Notes: a model not told the origin generated them from the letters alone. A DNA stretch of 64,000 nucleotides from Desulfosporosinus hippei DSM 8344 (GCF_900100785.1 NZ_FNCP01000023.1:1-64000), one strand, 5' to 3'. Positions 16,844-26,148 are shown, counted from the first letter of the stretch. Numbers and translations: made by a program.

Positions 16844-18362
16844 TGCTCACCTCTCCTTCGCGAAATCCGGCCATTAACAGACCAATCTTTTCCGTGGTAA
16901 GCTCGGCACTGTTAAATACCCCTTGGATTTCCCCTTTATACAAGATCGCAATCCTGTCAGAAAGGGCAAAAATCTCCGAAAGCTCAGTAGAAACCAGTAA
17001 AATACTTTTTCCTTTGGCACGTTCCTTAAGAATTACTTGGTGAATGTGGTTAACCGCACCCAGATCTAACCCTCTGGTCGGTTGATCGAAGACGATTACC
17101 TTCTCTCCATTATCCACTTCCCTGGCCAAAACCACTTTTTGTTGATTACCCCCTGATAAACCACGGGCAATGGTCTCCGGGGAAGGAGCCTTAATTGAAT
17201 AGTCTCGGATCTCCTGTAAGGCGTATTGATTAAGCTTTTGCTTGTCAATAAACCCGCGCTTTTGCCATTTTTTATCGTAACTACTCTTCAGCAGCATATT
17301 CTCGGCAATGGACATATCCATAATCATGCCGTCACTGCTTCTGTCCGCAGGAACATAGCCAATTCCCAAGTCAATCCTGTCTCTGATTTTCCGTTCAGTA
17401 ATATCCTCCCCATCCAGCAAGACTCTTCCCTTTGTGGGCAAAAGAGCACCACACACTATTTCGCAGAGTTCCTGCTGACCATTGCCGCTAACCCCGGCAA
17501 TCCCCAAGATTTCTCCTTTGTGCAAGGTCAACGAAATATCCTTCAAGGCCGGAACCCCGGTTTTCTCCTGCAGGGTAACCTGTTGGAGTTCCAAGCGCAC
17601 TTCCTGATCAAGAGATTCCTGCCGCTCATCTTTATTTACCCAATTTAAATCTCGGCCGATCATCAATTTGGATAATTCCAGTTCATTGGTCTCAGCCCGT
17701 TTTATGTCTCCATAGACCCTTCCTGCCCTCATGACAATAATCCGATCCGCAACACTCATGACCTCTTTTAACTTGTGGGTAATAAAAATAACCGAATTAC
17801 CTTGGGCGGTAAAATCTTTGACAAAGCCCATGAGGTTTTCAGCCTCTTGAGGGGTGAGAACTGCCGTTGGTTCATCCATAATTAACAGATTGGTTTTTTG
17901 ATACAGGGCCTTTAAAATTTCTACCTTTTGTTGAACACCCACGGCCAGGTCGCGGATATAATCATCAGGATTAAGCTCGAAGCCATAAAGCTTGGCCAGC
18001 CTTTTGATTTCTTCGCCAAGCAACTTCTGCTCAATTATTCCCTTAACATTGCCTAAGATAATATTTTCGGTCACTGTGTGAGCAGGCACCAGAGAAAAAT
18101 GCTGTTGGATCATGGAAATCCCCAGCTCCATGGCCTCCTTAGGCGAATCTATTTTTATCTCCTTGCCATCTTTAAATAGCTTCCCTTCGTCAGCCTTATA
18201 TAGTCCGTAGAGGATCTTCATAATCGTACTTTTACCAGCTCCGTTTTCTCCCAACAAAGCTAAAACTTCCCCTCTTTGAATGGAAAAAGAAACATCTTGA
18301 TTAGCAATAACTTTGGCAAAGTATTTACTGATCCCCCTAAGTTCAAAAAAAGCTGTCTCCAC
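16830..18362 (-). CDS. BMP-type ABC transporter ATP-binding protein (NupO/YufO-like)
   Basis: Duplicated nucleotide-binding protein of 510 residues that powers the nucleoside importer. The N-terminal domain has Walker A GENGAGKST (38-46), a signature-like region AVGVQQKVEILKALYQ and Walker B LLIMDEPTAVLT. The second domain has the degenerate P-loop GVSGNGQQE, an intact GLSGGNQQKVVLAREV signature and VIVFDQPTRGLD, as usual for sugar/nucleoside ATPases. The start ATG lies downstream of a GGTGG-like site. The lipoprotein gene is 450 bases upstream, separated by the GC-rich repeat element. Confidence 0.92.
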   Translation of the reverse strand: METAFFELRGISKYFAKVIANQDVSFSIQRGEVLALLGENGAGKSTIMKILYGLYKADEGKLFKDGKEIKIDSPKEAMELGISMIQQHFSLVPAHTVTENIILGNVKGIIEQKLLGEEIKRLAKLYGFELNPDDYIRDLAVGVQQKVEILKALYQKTNLLIMDEPTAVLTPQEAENLMGFVKDFTAQGNSVIFITHKLKEVMSVADRIIVMRAGRVYGDIKRAETNELELSKLMIGRDLNWVNKDERQESLDQEVRLELQQVTLQEKTGVPALKDISLTLHKGEILGIAGVSGNGQQELCEIVCGALLPTKGRVLLDGEDITERKIRDRIDLGIGYVPADRSSDGMIMDMSIAENMLLKSSYDKKWQKRGFIDKQKLNQYALQEIRDYSIKAPSPETIARGLSGGNQQKVVLAREVDNGEKVIVFDQPTRGLDLGAVNHIHQVILKERAKGKSILLVSTELSEIFALSDRIAILYKGEIQGVFNSAELTTEKIGLLMAGFREGEVSNDAG

Positions 18363-18468
18363 AATTTCACCACCTATTCAAAAAAATAGAGGCACCTCTC
18401 GGAACCGCTATTTTCTGCTTTATTTATTTATCCTAAGTACCTCTGAAAAATCCCAGTCAGACCCCAAA

Positions 18469-18758
18469 GGGCGGCTTCGATCCACAGGAGTGAACCCATT
18501 GCATGGAGAGGCGGTAAGGCCCACAAAGCTGGCGCGGGGAAGCGGAGCCACGGGTTCACATCAGGTATTACCCGGAGGTTTGGCGTAGCCCCGCGCCAGC
18601 GAGTGGGCGAGCCTCGGAGTGCTGGGTACACGAAGACACTGTCTTCGCACGGATTACCCTTCTTGCAACGAAGGCACTGCCTTCGCACGGGTTAAACCTT
18701 CTTGCAGCTGTCTTCGCACGAATTAGCTGGTCTTGCACGGATGTGGGCGAAGCCGCCC
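18469..18758. repeat. GC-rich element with nested inverted repeats and tandem hairpin units
   Basis: A 290 bp block much richer in GC than its neighbours. The ends form an imperfect inverted repeat: GGGCGGCTTCG (18469-18479) against CGAAGCCGCCC (18748-18758), extended by CCACA/TGTGG. Inside are GTGAACCC/GGGTTCAC (18490-18497, 18552-18559) and a long hairpin with arms GCCCAC..GCTGGCGCGGGG (18519-18539) and CCCCGCGCCAGC..GTGGGC (18589-18608). From 18630 on, three decayed tandem units of about 38 bp each carry a small hairpin (CGAAGGCACTGCCTTCG type) followed by CACGG-TTA and CTTGCA. It lies between the lipoprotein and ATPase genes of one transporter. It could be a structured RNA, a non-autonomous mobile repeat, or both. 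Confidence 0.7.
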
Positions 18759-18813
18759 GACCCGAGGGACCCCATTTTCATCCTCTGATGGCACCGCATA
18801 GCGGCATGACGCT

Positions 18814-19839
18814 CTATTTATTCACAAACATTGCGTTAAAATCAACTTCACCTTTTTTAGCTTTTTCCATGCCTGCAGCTACTTTGTCTTGAATATCTTT
18901 ACTAATGTTGGCTGTATAGACCGGCTTAAAGATATTCTCAGCGATTCCTGCTTCATGAACCTTGTTGCCATCTAAACTGCCATCCAGGTATTTTTGAATA
19001 GCCCAGACATAAAAGGTTTCAAAATCAAACACCACAGAACTGACTACTGTATTGGGATCAATGGTTGTCTGATCTCCCGAGAAACCGATGAATTTAACCC
19101 CTTTTTCTTTGGTAGCCTGGATAGAGCCTAGGCCAACCTGATTGGCATAAACAAACATTACATCAGCGCCATTATCAATCATTGTCGAGGCCATTTGTTT
19201 GCCTAAAGCTACATCATCCCAGCTATTGGCATAGGCACGGACTGCTTTGGCACCTGAAATTCCGCGCCCTTTAGCAAGATCCACAGCAACTTTTTCATAG
19301 ACATCCAACAAATGTTCCATAGCCTTATTGGGGAAACCGCCGATGGTGGCAAATTGACCGTTTTTGCTAACTTCTCCAGCCATTAAGGCTGCTATATAAC
19401 TGGCCTCATATTCTTTCGGGAAAATTGGAGCAACATTTGAACCCTTACTAACCATACCATTGACAACGCAAAAGGTTGTTTTCGGATAGCTCTCTGCAAC
19501 CTTATTGGCCGCTTCATCAAATTGAGTACCTGCTGCCATAATCAGGTTATAACCACGCTCAGCATAATTTCTAAAGGTAGACTCATAATCAGCCGCCTGT
19601 ACGTTTTCCACGTATTCCATTTTTGTGCCCAGAGTTGCATTGGACTTAACCAGCCCGGCGTAGTTTGTGGCATTCCAGCTTTGATCGTTAATAGGACCGG
19701 GTAATATCAGAACCATTTTGTAATCGCTTGCACCTTTTTTACCTGAATCTACTACTTTGGTGGTGCCACATGCTGTCAGTAAAAACAGCATTAAGACGGC
19801 CAAGACAGCTGCTGTCAATTTGGATCTTTTCTTAATCAT
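18814..19839 (-). CDS. BMP family substrate-binding lipoprotein
   Basis: Extracellular solute-binding lipoprotein of 341 residues for the adjacent importer, of the Bmp/PnrA/NupN family that binds purine nucleosides. The start at MIKKRSK gives a lipoprotein signal with lipobox LLTAC; a longer frame with 13 more residues would spoil it, and GGGGGG-TAAGAG precedes the chosen ATG. Family landmarks: VLILPGPINDQSWN, the GTQFDEA segment and ATIGGFPNKAMEHL. Two-component genes lie upstream and the ATPase and permeases downstream, so this is the first gene of the uptake system. Confidence 0.92.
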   Translation of the reverse strand: MIKKRSKLTAAVLAVLMLFLLTACGTTKVVDSGKKGASDYKMVLILPGPINDQSWNATNYAGLVKSNATLGTKMEYVENVQAADYESTFRNYAERGYNLIMAAGTQFDEAANKVAESYPKTTFCVVNGMVSKGSNVAPIFPKEYEASYIAALMAGEVSKNGQFATIGGFPNKAMEHLLDVYEKVAVDLAKGRGISGAKAVRAYANSWDDVALGKQMASTMIDNGADVMFVYANQVGLGSIQATKEKGVKFIGFSGDQTTIDPNTVVSSVVFDFETFYVWAIQKYLDGSLDGNKVHEAGIAENIFKPVYTANISKDIQDKVAAGMEKAKKGEVDFNAMFVNK

Positions 19840-20006
19840 TTCTCTTACCCCCCAATATAATCTAGTTACCTTGCCCAAGGATTATGGTTAGCCCTTTAAA
19901 TCTAGCCCTATTGTAACAAAAATAAGCCGCTCTGATAGTAACGGTCATGTCGAGTTTCTAGCACTATCTTGCTGCAGTACACCAGCCCTTGTCACTTTCT
20001 TAACAT

Positions 20007-20810
20007 TTAGCACTTTTTTGCTTTAGGGCTGTTTTTTCTCCGCTCATCCTCTGGGGTAATTCCCATATACTTCTTGTATAGTCTGGAGAAATAACTTGGG
20101 TTCTGGTACCCTACCCTATAGGCTATATCTGTAATTTTAAAATCTGTATTGACTAATAGTTTTCGCGCTTGGGTCAGTCGATAATTAATCAGGTAAATAC
20201 TAAAGTTTTCGCCGGTTACTTCTTTAAACAAGCGGCTGAAATACTCAGGAGACCGATACACCTGGCCGGCAACATCCGCCAGGGAAATGGCTTTGTCGAA
20301 ATGTTCATGAATATAAATTAAGGCCTTTTCAATAAATTGATTGTTGGTATCAATATGCTCACCGGCATACTCTGTCAAAGCTTTTTGGGCCGCACGTTCC
20401 AACTGATCCGCAATTCTTGGTCTGTCATATTGGGTATAACGATCCTCTTCGATTTTTACCAGTATTTCAATTAATTCCGAGCTTCGTAACTCAGACTTTA
20501 AGATGTATTCCTTAGCACCACAGGTAATTGCTTGTTTAGCGTAGGAAAAATCAGCGTAATTTGTCAAGATAACAAATTCCGTCTGAGGCAGTACTTTCTT
20601 TATATTTTTCATCGCCGTAATTCCATCCATTTTCGGCATCCTGATATCCATGATCACCACATCAGGCTTCTCTTTCACAGCCAGCTCTTGGGCCTGCAAA
20701 CCATCAGAGGCGATTCCAACAATCTCTAACTTGGTATTTTTATCTTTCAGACAATAGTTCAGCCACTCCCGAATGGGCAGTTCATCATCTGCAATGACAA
20801 TTCTTAACAT
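20007..20810 (-). CDS. Response regulator, AraC/YesN type
   Basis: DNA-binding response regulator of 267 residues. Receiver domain 1-120 with acidic pair DD (8-9), phospho-acceptor Asp55 in VVIMDIRMPKMDG and Lys in YILKSELR; C-terminal AraC double helix-turn-helix from about 165 with SRLFKEVTGENFSIYLINYR and VGYQNPSYFSRLYKKYMG. It starts 8 bases after the stop of the kinase gene. Location next to the BMP lipoprotein suggests it activates that transporter when substrate is sensed. Confidence 0.92.
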   Translation of the reverse strand: MLRIVIADDELPIREWLNYCLKDKNTKLEIVGIASDGLQAQELAVKEKPDVVIMDIRMPKMDGITAMKNIKKVLPQTEFVILTNYADFSYAKQAITCGAKEYILKSELRSSELIEILVKIEEDRYTQYDRPRIADQLERAAQKALTEYAGEHIDTNNQFIEKALIYIHEHFDKAISLADVAGQVYRSPEYFSRLFKEVTGENFSIYLINYRLTQARKLLVNTDFKITDIAYRVGYQNPSYFSRLYKKYMGITPEDERRKNSPKAKKC

Positions 20811-20818
20811 AGTTCCTC

Positions 20819-22537
20819 CTAAGCATAGTGTAATTTAAGAATCACTATAGTTCCTTCCGGTTCATTCTGTTCAATGGTCAGACCGTAGGCGCCTCCGTAA
20901 AGAATTCTAATTCGTTCATGCACATTTAAAATTCCTACTCTGCTCATTTGAACCTCTTTATTAAAGATCTCGGTAATTTTCTCTTGGCTCATGCCGATTC
21001 CGTTGTCGGAAATCTTGATATATAAATCATCATCTGCTAATTCAGCTTCCACCTTAATCACAATCAATCGATTGACCTGCAAACCGTAAAAAATAGCATT
21101 TTCAATAATTGGCTGCAGGATAAAGGAGGGAATCTGAGCATTTAAGGTGTTTTCTGCCAGTAAAAATTCTACGAGAAAGGCGTTGGCATATCTCATCTTT
21201 TGCAGAACTACATAGTCCTCCAAATGCTTAACCTCATCCCTTAACAGGACGAATTCATCCCCGCGGGACAGTACCCTGCGCAACAGCTTAGAAAAATGAT
21301 AAAGCATCTCCTCAGCTTCTTTGTTTTTCCCCATTTCCACATAAAAGCGAATAGAGCTTAAGGTGTTATAGATAAAATGGGGGTTAATTTGAGCTCGCAA
21401 AAAATCAAGCTCCAGCAAACGTTTTTGTCGTTCATTGTTGATGTTTTCTTTAAGCAAAAAATTCACCCGCTGAATCAGTTCATTAAAGGAAATGGAGATT
21501 TCCGAAAACTCCTTATAAGTACTATCCTGAATTTGAATGGAAAGATTACCATCGTTGAATTCAGTCATTTTGTTTCTGAGTAAACTTAAGGGTTCCGCAA
21601 TCTTTCTTGCGACAACGCATAGTACCACACCCGTCAGTAAAGTGCATAAAATCCCAAAGGCAATTAAAAACAGCTCAATTTTTTTGAGCGGCAGCAAGGC
21701 ACTTGCTAAAGAAACCGACTCCACAAGGTACCAGCCGCAACCGCTGATCGGTTGAGAAATAAAGAGCTTATCATCTTGCAAATAATAGTTATTCAGCTTG
21801 TTTTTGCTATTGGCTTCCACAAAGCTATTCAGCTTTTCAGTGATTTTATCTTTATCCTGGTGAGAAATGATCAGCCCATCCTGGTCAACGATAAAGAAAT
21901 CTTTTTCTTCATTGGTCAAGCGAATATAATTATCACCCAGTAGTTTTTCATTGACGTTTAACAAGAGCACCCCATAGTCTTGTTTGGAAATATAGTCTTC
22001 AACTTTTCTGGCTACCTGGAAATAATAATTATTTCCCCCTGTGGAGGTAAAGTAAGACTTGATAGGAAAAATTTCACTACCCTGTCCATTTTCCAGAACT
22101 TTGTCTAAGGCTGCTAAGTCAGCCTCCTGATTGGAGGACATGGAATAGGAGGTGGAATAGGTATTGCCGCGCTTATCGATCAAATGGGCGTCGATGAGCA
22201 TGGCCGTACTTCGATAAGACCAGATGTAACCTGACATAATTCCTTCAATTTTCAGAAGCTGTTCCTTGTTGGCCCTCTCTCCGTCAGAGCTTTTTTTCAG
22301 TGATTCAATAATACTTGTATCATAGGCAATGCGGCTGGCCAGAACTTCAACATCCTTTAATTCTTGATTGATCCTGATGGCAATCTGCTGAAGCATATTA
22401 GTGTTCAGCTGAATCACTTCTTTGAGAATCACTGATTCCGCATATTTATAAGTCGAATAGGCCAAAAAGGCAATGAGGCATTGGAGAATGATAAACAGCA
22501 TAATGAATAACTGCAGAATTAAACTTCTTTTTTTCAT
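20819..22537 (-). CDS. Sensor histidine kinase, YesM type
   Basis: Membrane kinase of 572 residues: N-terminal helix 5-28, an extracytoplasmic sensing domain about 40-285 (Cache-like), second helix about 288-310, HAMP about 312-365, then a His_kinase/HATPase module with phospho-acceptor His387 in RAQINPHFIYNTLSS, an N box IIENAIFYGL and a G box ISDNGIGMS. Start at the ATG preceded by AAGGA with 9 bases spacing; the two extra upstream codons start with TTG. It is the cognate kinase of the AraC-type regulator that follows. Confidence 0.92.
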   Translation of the reverse strand: MKKRSLILQLFIMLFIILQCLIAFLAYSTYKYAESVILKEVIQLNTNMLQQIAIRINQELKDVEVLASRIAYDTSIIESLKKSSDGERANKEQLLKIEGIMSGYIWSYRSTAMLIDAHLIDKRGNTYSTSYSMSSNQEADLAALDKVLENGQGSEIFPIKSYFTSTGGNNYYFQVARKVEDYISKQDYGVLLLNVNEKLLGDNYIRLTNEEKDFFIVDQDGLIISHQDKDKITEKLNSFVEANSKNKLNNYYLQDDKLFISQPISGCGWYLVESVSLASALLPLKKIELFLIAFGILCTLLTGVVLCVVARKIAEPLSLLRNKMTEFNDGNLSIQIQDSTYKEFSEISISFNELIQRVNFLLKENINNERQKRLLELDFLRAQINPHFIYNTLSSIRFYVEMGKNKEAEEMLYHFSKLLRRVLSRGDEFVLLRDEVKHLEDYVVLQKMRYANAFLVEFLLAENTLNAQIPSFILQPIIENAIFYGLQVNRLIVIKVEAELADDDLYIKISDNGIGMSQEKITEIFNKEVQMSRVGILNVHERIRILYGGAYGLTIEQNEPEGTIVILKLHYA

Positions 22538-22690
22538 TTGCAATTTTCCTTCAATCTGGGATTCTTGCGCGAAGCTTCTTAAGAAATAAATTCGACAAGG
22601 CTTGGAATTACCCTTCCGCCCTTGTTAAAGTGCAACAACTATTTAGGACTTATAATCTAAGCAACATTTTGCTTTAGCGACTAGGGTAGA

Positions 22691-22751
22691 GTTCCCCATA
22701 AAAATATGACACCCCCAAAGTATTTTGGTGACGTCATATTTTTATGGGAAC
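22691..22751. terminator. Long hairpin between kinase and formate dehydrogenase genes
   Basis: Perfect 16 bp arms CCCATAAAAATATGAC (22695-22710) and GTCATATTTTTATGGG (22733-22748), extendable past a one-base bulge. It stands about 240 bases past the end of the formate-dehydrogenase-like gene in its direction of transcription and before the kinase, so a terminator role is likely, although no T run follows. Confidence 0.55.
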
Positions 22752-22854
22752 CTGGAAAACGAGTACCAAAGCAAATTTTAAGTTATTGGCACCAGTCATG
22801 TAGCTCACTTTAGGGCGATCCTAATTGTCAGCCCCCCGCACAACTCCCATAACT

Positions 22855-22885
22855 CTACGCAGAGATCGTCACGCCGGTTTCGTAA
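22855..22885 (-). pseudogene. Relic of an arylsulfotransferase 3-prime end
   Basis: 31 bases with two mismatches to 2341-2371, the end of the arylsulfotransferase gene, including the stop codon; on the minus strand it codes for YETGVTISA then stop (YATGVTISA in the gene). The region to its left also resembles the downstream flank of that gene (CATGTAGCTCACT, a C-rich run then CACAACT). A second ASST gene was probably lost here. Confidence 0.75.
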
Positions 22886-22992
22886 CCAGGTGGGGCAACA
22901 ACCTCAAAGAGACTCATACGGCCTTTAAGATTGCACCAAAGTATGCATGCTAAGCAAAAGGCGCCAATCAACTGATCGGCGCCCTTAGTTAA

Positions 22993-25674
22993 TCAGGCGA
23001 TTTTTGTGATTTTTACTCCGCAAGCTTTATACTCATAGGTCTTGGATACCTTATCCGCAGCTGCATTGGTTAAGACATTCGTAGGGGTCTCCATATAATG
23101 GAATGTCATAAAAATCATCCCCTGGGGTACCCGCTCAGTTATGCGGATTTTCGTTTCCAGTTCTCCCCGCCGGGAGGCCACCTTAACACGTTCCCCCTCT
23201 TTAACGTCCAGGTGTTTAGCATCTAAGGGATTAATCTCAGCAAGTTCTTCGGGAGCATAACTTTCCAGAGCTTCTGAATTTTGGGTAAACACGTTGTAAT
23301 GAGAGAGTTTGCGTCCGGTATTTAATACGAAGGGATACTCTTCATCCGGCAGTTCATTGGCTGCCTGATACTCTATAGGCATAAAGAGTCCTTTACCGCG
23401 AGAGAAGGTTTCTTGATGGAGGACCTTGCTCCCGGGATGGTCCAGACCCGGCACCGGCCACTGCAAGCCTTGCGTCCCCAGACGTTGGTGAGTAATTCCG
23501 GCATAGAGAGGGGTAAGGCTGGCTACTTCCTGCATAACCTCTTCGGAAGAATCATAGGAGGATAGATAACCCATACGGTTGGCAAGTTCAATAATGATCT
23601 CCCCATCCGTCCTAGCCTTGCCAATGGGCTTGATGGCCTGATTAACCATTTGTACCCGCCGCTCCGCATTGGTAAAGGTGCCGGTCTTCTCGGCAAAACT
23701 GGCTCCCGGCAGCACCACATCGGCCAGTTTTGCTGTCTCTGACATAAAGATGTCTTGAACAACAATGAAATCCAGGGACTCTAAGCCTTTGCGGACATGA
23801 TTGGCATCGGCATCAGTGATGACAGGGTCCTCACCCATTATATACATGGCACGCAGATCTTTGTTAATGGCAGCTTTGAACATATCGGGAAGCATGAGTC
23901 CCATATTAGGATCGAGGGAAACGCCCCAGGCTGCTTCAAATTTCTTGCGTACCTCCGGATTTACCACCTTCTGATAGCCGGGGTAATCGCCGGGCAGAGC
24001 TCCCATATCGCAAGAGCCTTGCACATTATTTTGTCCGCGCAAAGGGTTAACTCCGGAACACTCTTTACCAACATTCCCCGTCAGCATAGCCAGGTTGGCC
24101 AGACTCATTACATTGTCCGTACCGGTGGTGTGCTCCGTAATCCCCAAGGTATAGAAAATCATGGCCCGGTCTGCCGTAGCATAAATCCTGGCCGCTTCCT
24201 CAAGTTGTTCCACAGGAACCCCGGTGATTTGACTTACTGTTTCCGGCGGATAGTTGGCCAGATTATCCCGGAACTTAGCAAAACCTTCCGTCCTTGCTTC
24301 AATAAAGGAAGGATCTTCCCAGCCATTAGCCAGGATAATGTTCATGATGCCGTTAATAAGGGCGACATCCGTCCCCGGGCGAAGTCTTAACCAAAGATGG
24401 GAGCTCTCCGCCAGCTCAATCTGCCGGGGATCGACGACGATCAGCTTGGCTCCTTTGGCTAAGGCTTGTTTCATCTTTGTCCCCACGATCGGGTGGGCTT
24501 CCGTAGGATTTGCTCCGATGACGAACATCACCTGGGCATTGGGAATTTCTTCGAAGGAGTTAGTTGACGCTCCCGAACCAAAGGAAACGGCCAGACCGGC
24601 GACTGTGGGAGCGTGGCAGACCCTGGCGCAATGATCAATATTATTGGTTCCGATAACCCCACGCATAAATTTTTGCATGAGGTAATTTTCTTCGTTGGTG
24701 CAGTGGGCCGAACTTAAGGCCGCCAGAGCATTTGCCCCGTAATTTTCCTTGATTTCGCGGAACTTTGCCGCCACCAAATCTAACGCCTCATCCCATTCCG
24801 CGGGCACCAGCACCCCATCTTTGCGAATCAAAGGGGTGGTTAAGCGGTTCGGGTTATAAATCATATCCATTCCGAAGCGGCCTTTGACACATAAAGCTTT
24901 GCCGTTGACCGGGGCATTGGGATTTGAGGTAACCCCAATTACTTTGCCGTCTTTCACATTGAGATCAAAGTTACAGCCTGTTCCACAAAACGGGCAGGTT
25001 GTTTGAACTCTTTTCACTTCCCAGGGACGTCCTTCGCCAATCATCTTCTTCTCGCTTAGTGCACCTACCGGGCAGACTGAAACACATGAACCGCAGAAAA
25101 CACACTCGGATTCGTGATAAGGAAGATTAAAAGCCGGACCTACCTGAGTATCGAACCCCCGGAAGGAAAAATCCAAAACGCTCCGGCCTTGTATCTCCTC
25201 ACACACTCGAATACATTTGCCGCACAAGATACATTTATTAGGATCCCTGACAATGAAGGGATTCCCGTCGTCCAGGGGCAGTCTGCGGCGTTCGCCCTGA
25301 TAAAGTTTTCCGGTAACACCATATTCATAGGCGTACTTAGCCAAAGAACAATCCCCCATCTTTTGACAAGTCATACAATTCAAGGGATGATTCGTCACCA
25401 ACAGCTCCAAAATAGTTTTTCGGGCTGCCCGGACTTTGGGATTTTGGGTTTGCACCACCATGCCCTGGACTGCTTGGGTTACACAGGACGGAGGAAGATT
25501 GCGCATTCCTTCGATTTGGACAATACACAAACGACAGGAACCAGCAGAGGTAAGTTCCGGGTCATTACACAACGTAGGAATTGGAATATCATGCATCCTA
25601 CAGGCTTCAAGTACGGTCGTTCCCTGGGGTACGCTCACTTCGCGTCCATCAATTGTTAAGGTAAACCACTCCAA
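22993..25674 (-). CDS. Formate-dehydrogenase-like molybdopterin oxidoreductase (NuoG-type N-terminus)
   Basis: Large cytoplasmic molybdenum or tungsten enzyme of 893 residues. Domains in order: 2Fe-2S ferredoxin (Cys36, 47, 50, 64), His-Cys3 4Fe-4S site (His96, Cys100, 103, 109), two 4Fe-4S ferredoxin clusters (Cys148-158 and 191-201), the catalytic-domain 4Fe-4S motif (Cys227, 230, 234, 262), bis-MGD domains, and a molydopterin dinucleotide-binding C-terminus. The metal ligand position, selenocysteine in many formate dehydrogenases, is Cys353 in RVCHAPTVAGL. Start codon is TTG, nine bases after GAGGAG; no ATG fits the conserved N-terminus. No NuoEF-like partner is in the window. Formate oxidation is the most likely role; another substrate cannot be excluded. 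Confidence 0.88.
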   Translation of the reverse strand: MEWFTLTIDGREVSVPQGTTVLEACRMHDIPIPTLCNDPELTSAGSCRLCIVQIEGMRNLPPSCVTQAVQGMVVQTQNPKVRAARKTILELLVTNHPLNCMTCQKMGDCSLAKYAYEYGVTGKLYQGERRRLPLDDGNPFIVRDPNKCILCGKCIRVCEEIQGRSVLDFSFRGFDTQVGPAFNLPYHESECVFCGSCVSVCPVGALSEKKMIGEGRPWEVKRVQTTCPFCGTGCNFDLNVKDGKVIGVTSNPNAPVNGKALCVKGRFGMDMIYNPNRLTTPLIRKDGVLVPAEWDEALDLVAAKFREIKENYGANALAALSSAHCTNEENYLMQKFMRGVIGTNNIDHCARVCHAPTVAGLAVSFGSGASTNSFEEIPNAQVMFVIGANPTEAHPIVGTKMKQALAKGAKLIVVDPRQIELAESSHLWLRLRPGTDVALINGIMNIILANGWEDPSFIEARTEGFAKFRDNLANYPPETVSQITGVPVEQLEEAARIYATADRAMIFYTLGITEHTTGTDNVMSLANLAMLTGNVGKECSGVNPLRGQNNVQGSCDMGALPGDYPGYQKVVNPEVRKKFEAAWGVSLDPNMGLMLPDMFKAAINKDLRAMYIMGEDPVITDADANHVRKGLESLDFIVVQDIFMSETAKLADVVLPGASFAEKTGTFTNAERRVQMVNQAIKPIGKARTDGEIIIELANRMGYLSSYDSSEEVMQEVASLTPLYAGITHQRLGTQGLQWPVPGLDHPGSKVLHQETFSRGKGLFMPIEYQAANELPDEEYPFVLNTGRKLSHYNVFTQNSEALESYAPEELAEINPLDAKHLDVKEGERVKVASRRGELETKIRITERVPQGMIFMTFHYMETPTNVLTNAAADKVSKTYEYKACGVKITKIA

Positions 25675-25725
25675 AATATCTCACTCCTCATTTGTAATCT
25701 TAGCAATATCGCCTATATTACTTAA

Positions 25726-25773
25726 AAATCACCAATACGTTGTTTTTCTGCTTAAACAAAGTATTGGTGATTT
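25726..25773 (-). terminator. Terminator-like hairpin in leader of the formate dehydrogenase gene
   Basis: Perfect 13 bp arms AAATCACCAATAC (25726-25738) and GTATTGGTGATTT (25761-25773), followed on the minus strand by five T. It sits about 50 bases before the TTG start, where it would act as an attenuator if the promoter lies further upstream. Confidence 0.55.
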
Positions 25774-25965
25774 TAAAACGTTAGAGACTTGGTCTATACT
25801 CCATAAACACATGTGCCGCAAACAACCAGGAACTTACTCCTTTATCGTACATAATATAATGGTTATAAAACAATATAATATAACGCTTATGAAACTTATT
25901 ATAGCCTGTTTTGTACATATATGCTAGTCATAACTTTGACTTTTATGGGAAAATTCACACAAGAA

Positions 25966-26015
25966 TCACATTCCATTACTTTCCAGTAACTCCCGGAGTA
26001 AATTCATGCAGACAG
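25966..26015 (-). pseudogene. Relic of a molybdenum hydroxylase FAD-subunit 3-prime end
   Basis: Matches 27456-27505, the end of the FAD-subunit gene, with the stop codon: the minus strand reads VCMNLLRELLESNGM then stop against VCMNLLRDFLESNGI. The rest of the gene is missing. The surrounding 700 bases hold no intact gene. Confidence 0.75.
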
Positions 26016-26102
26016 CTTCTTCCAAGGATGACGGGTGCTAAAAGCCCAAAAACAACAATTTCAACTGGTTCAACAACAACTGCAGCAAGCCCTTCAACAA
26101 TT

Positions 26103-26148
26103 AAAGGCGTCCTCCTTTCACTATCTAACAGTGGAGAGAGGACGCTTT
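26103..26148. terminator. Imperfect hairpin terminator
   Basis: Arms AAAGGCGTCCTCCTTTCACT and AGTGGAGAGAGGACGCTTT with small bulges and a 7-base loop. It may end minus-strand transcripts from the methyltransferase gene, about 230 bases upstream. Confidence 0.55.

Noticed and set aside
18630-18745. Tandem units with short hairpins, considered as a CRISPR array
   Set aside because: Units are unequal and decayed, spacers are not unique sequences of constant length, and no cas genes are present.
22993-25674. Selenocysteine (in-frame TGA) in the formate-dehydrogenase-like gene
   Set aside because: The frame is continuous and the relevant position is a cysteine codon.
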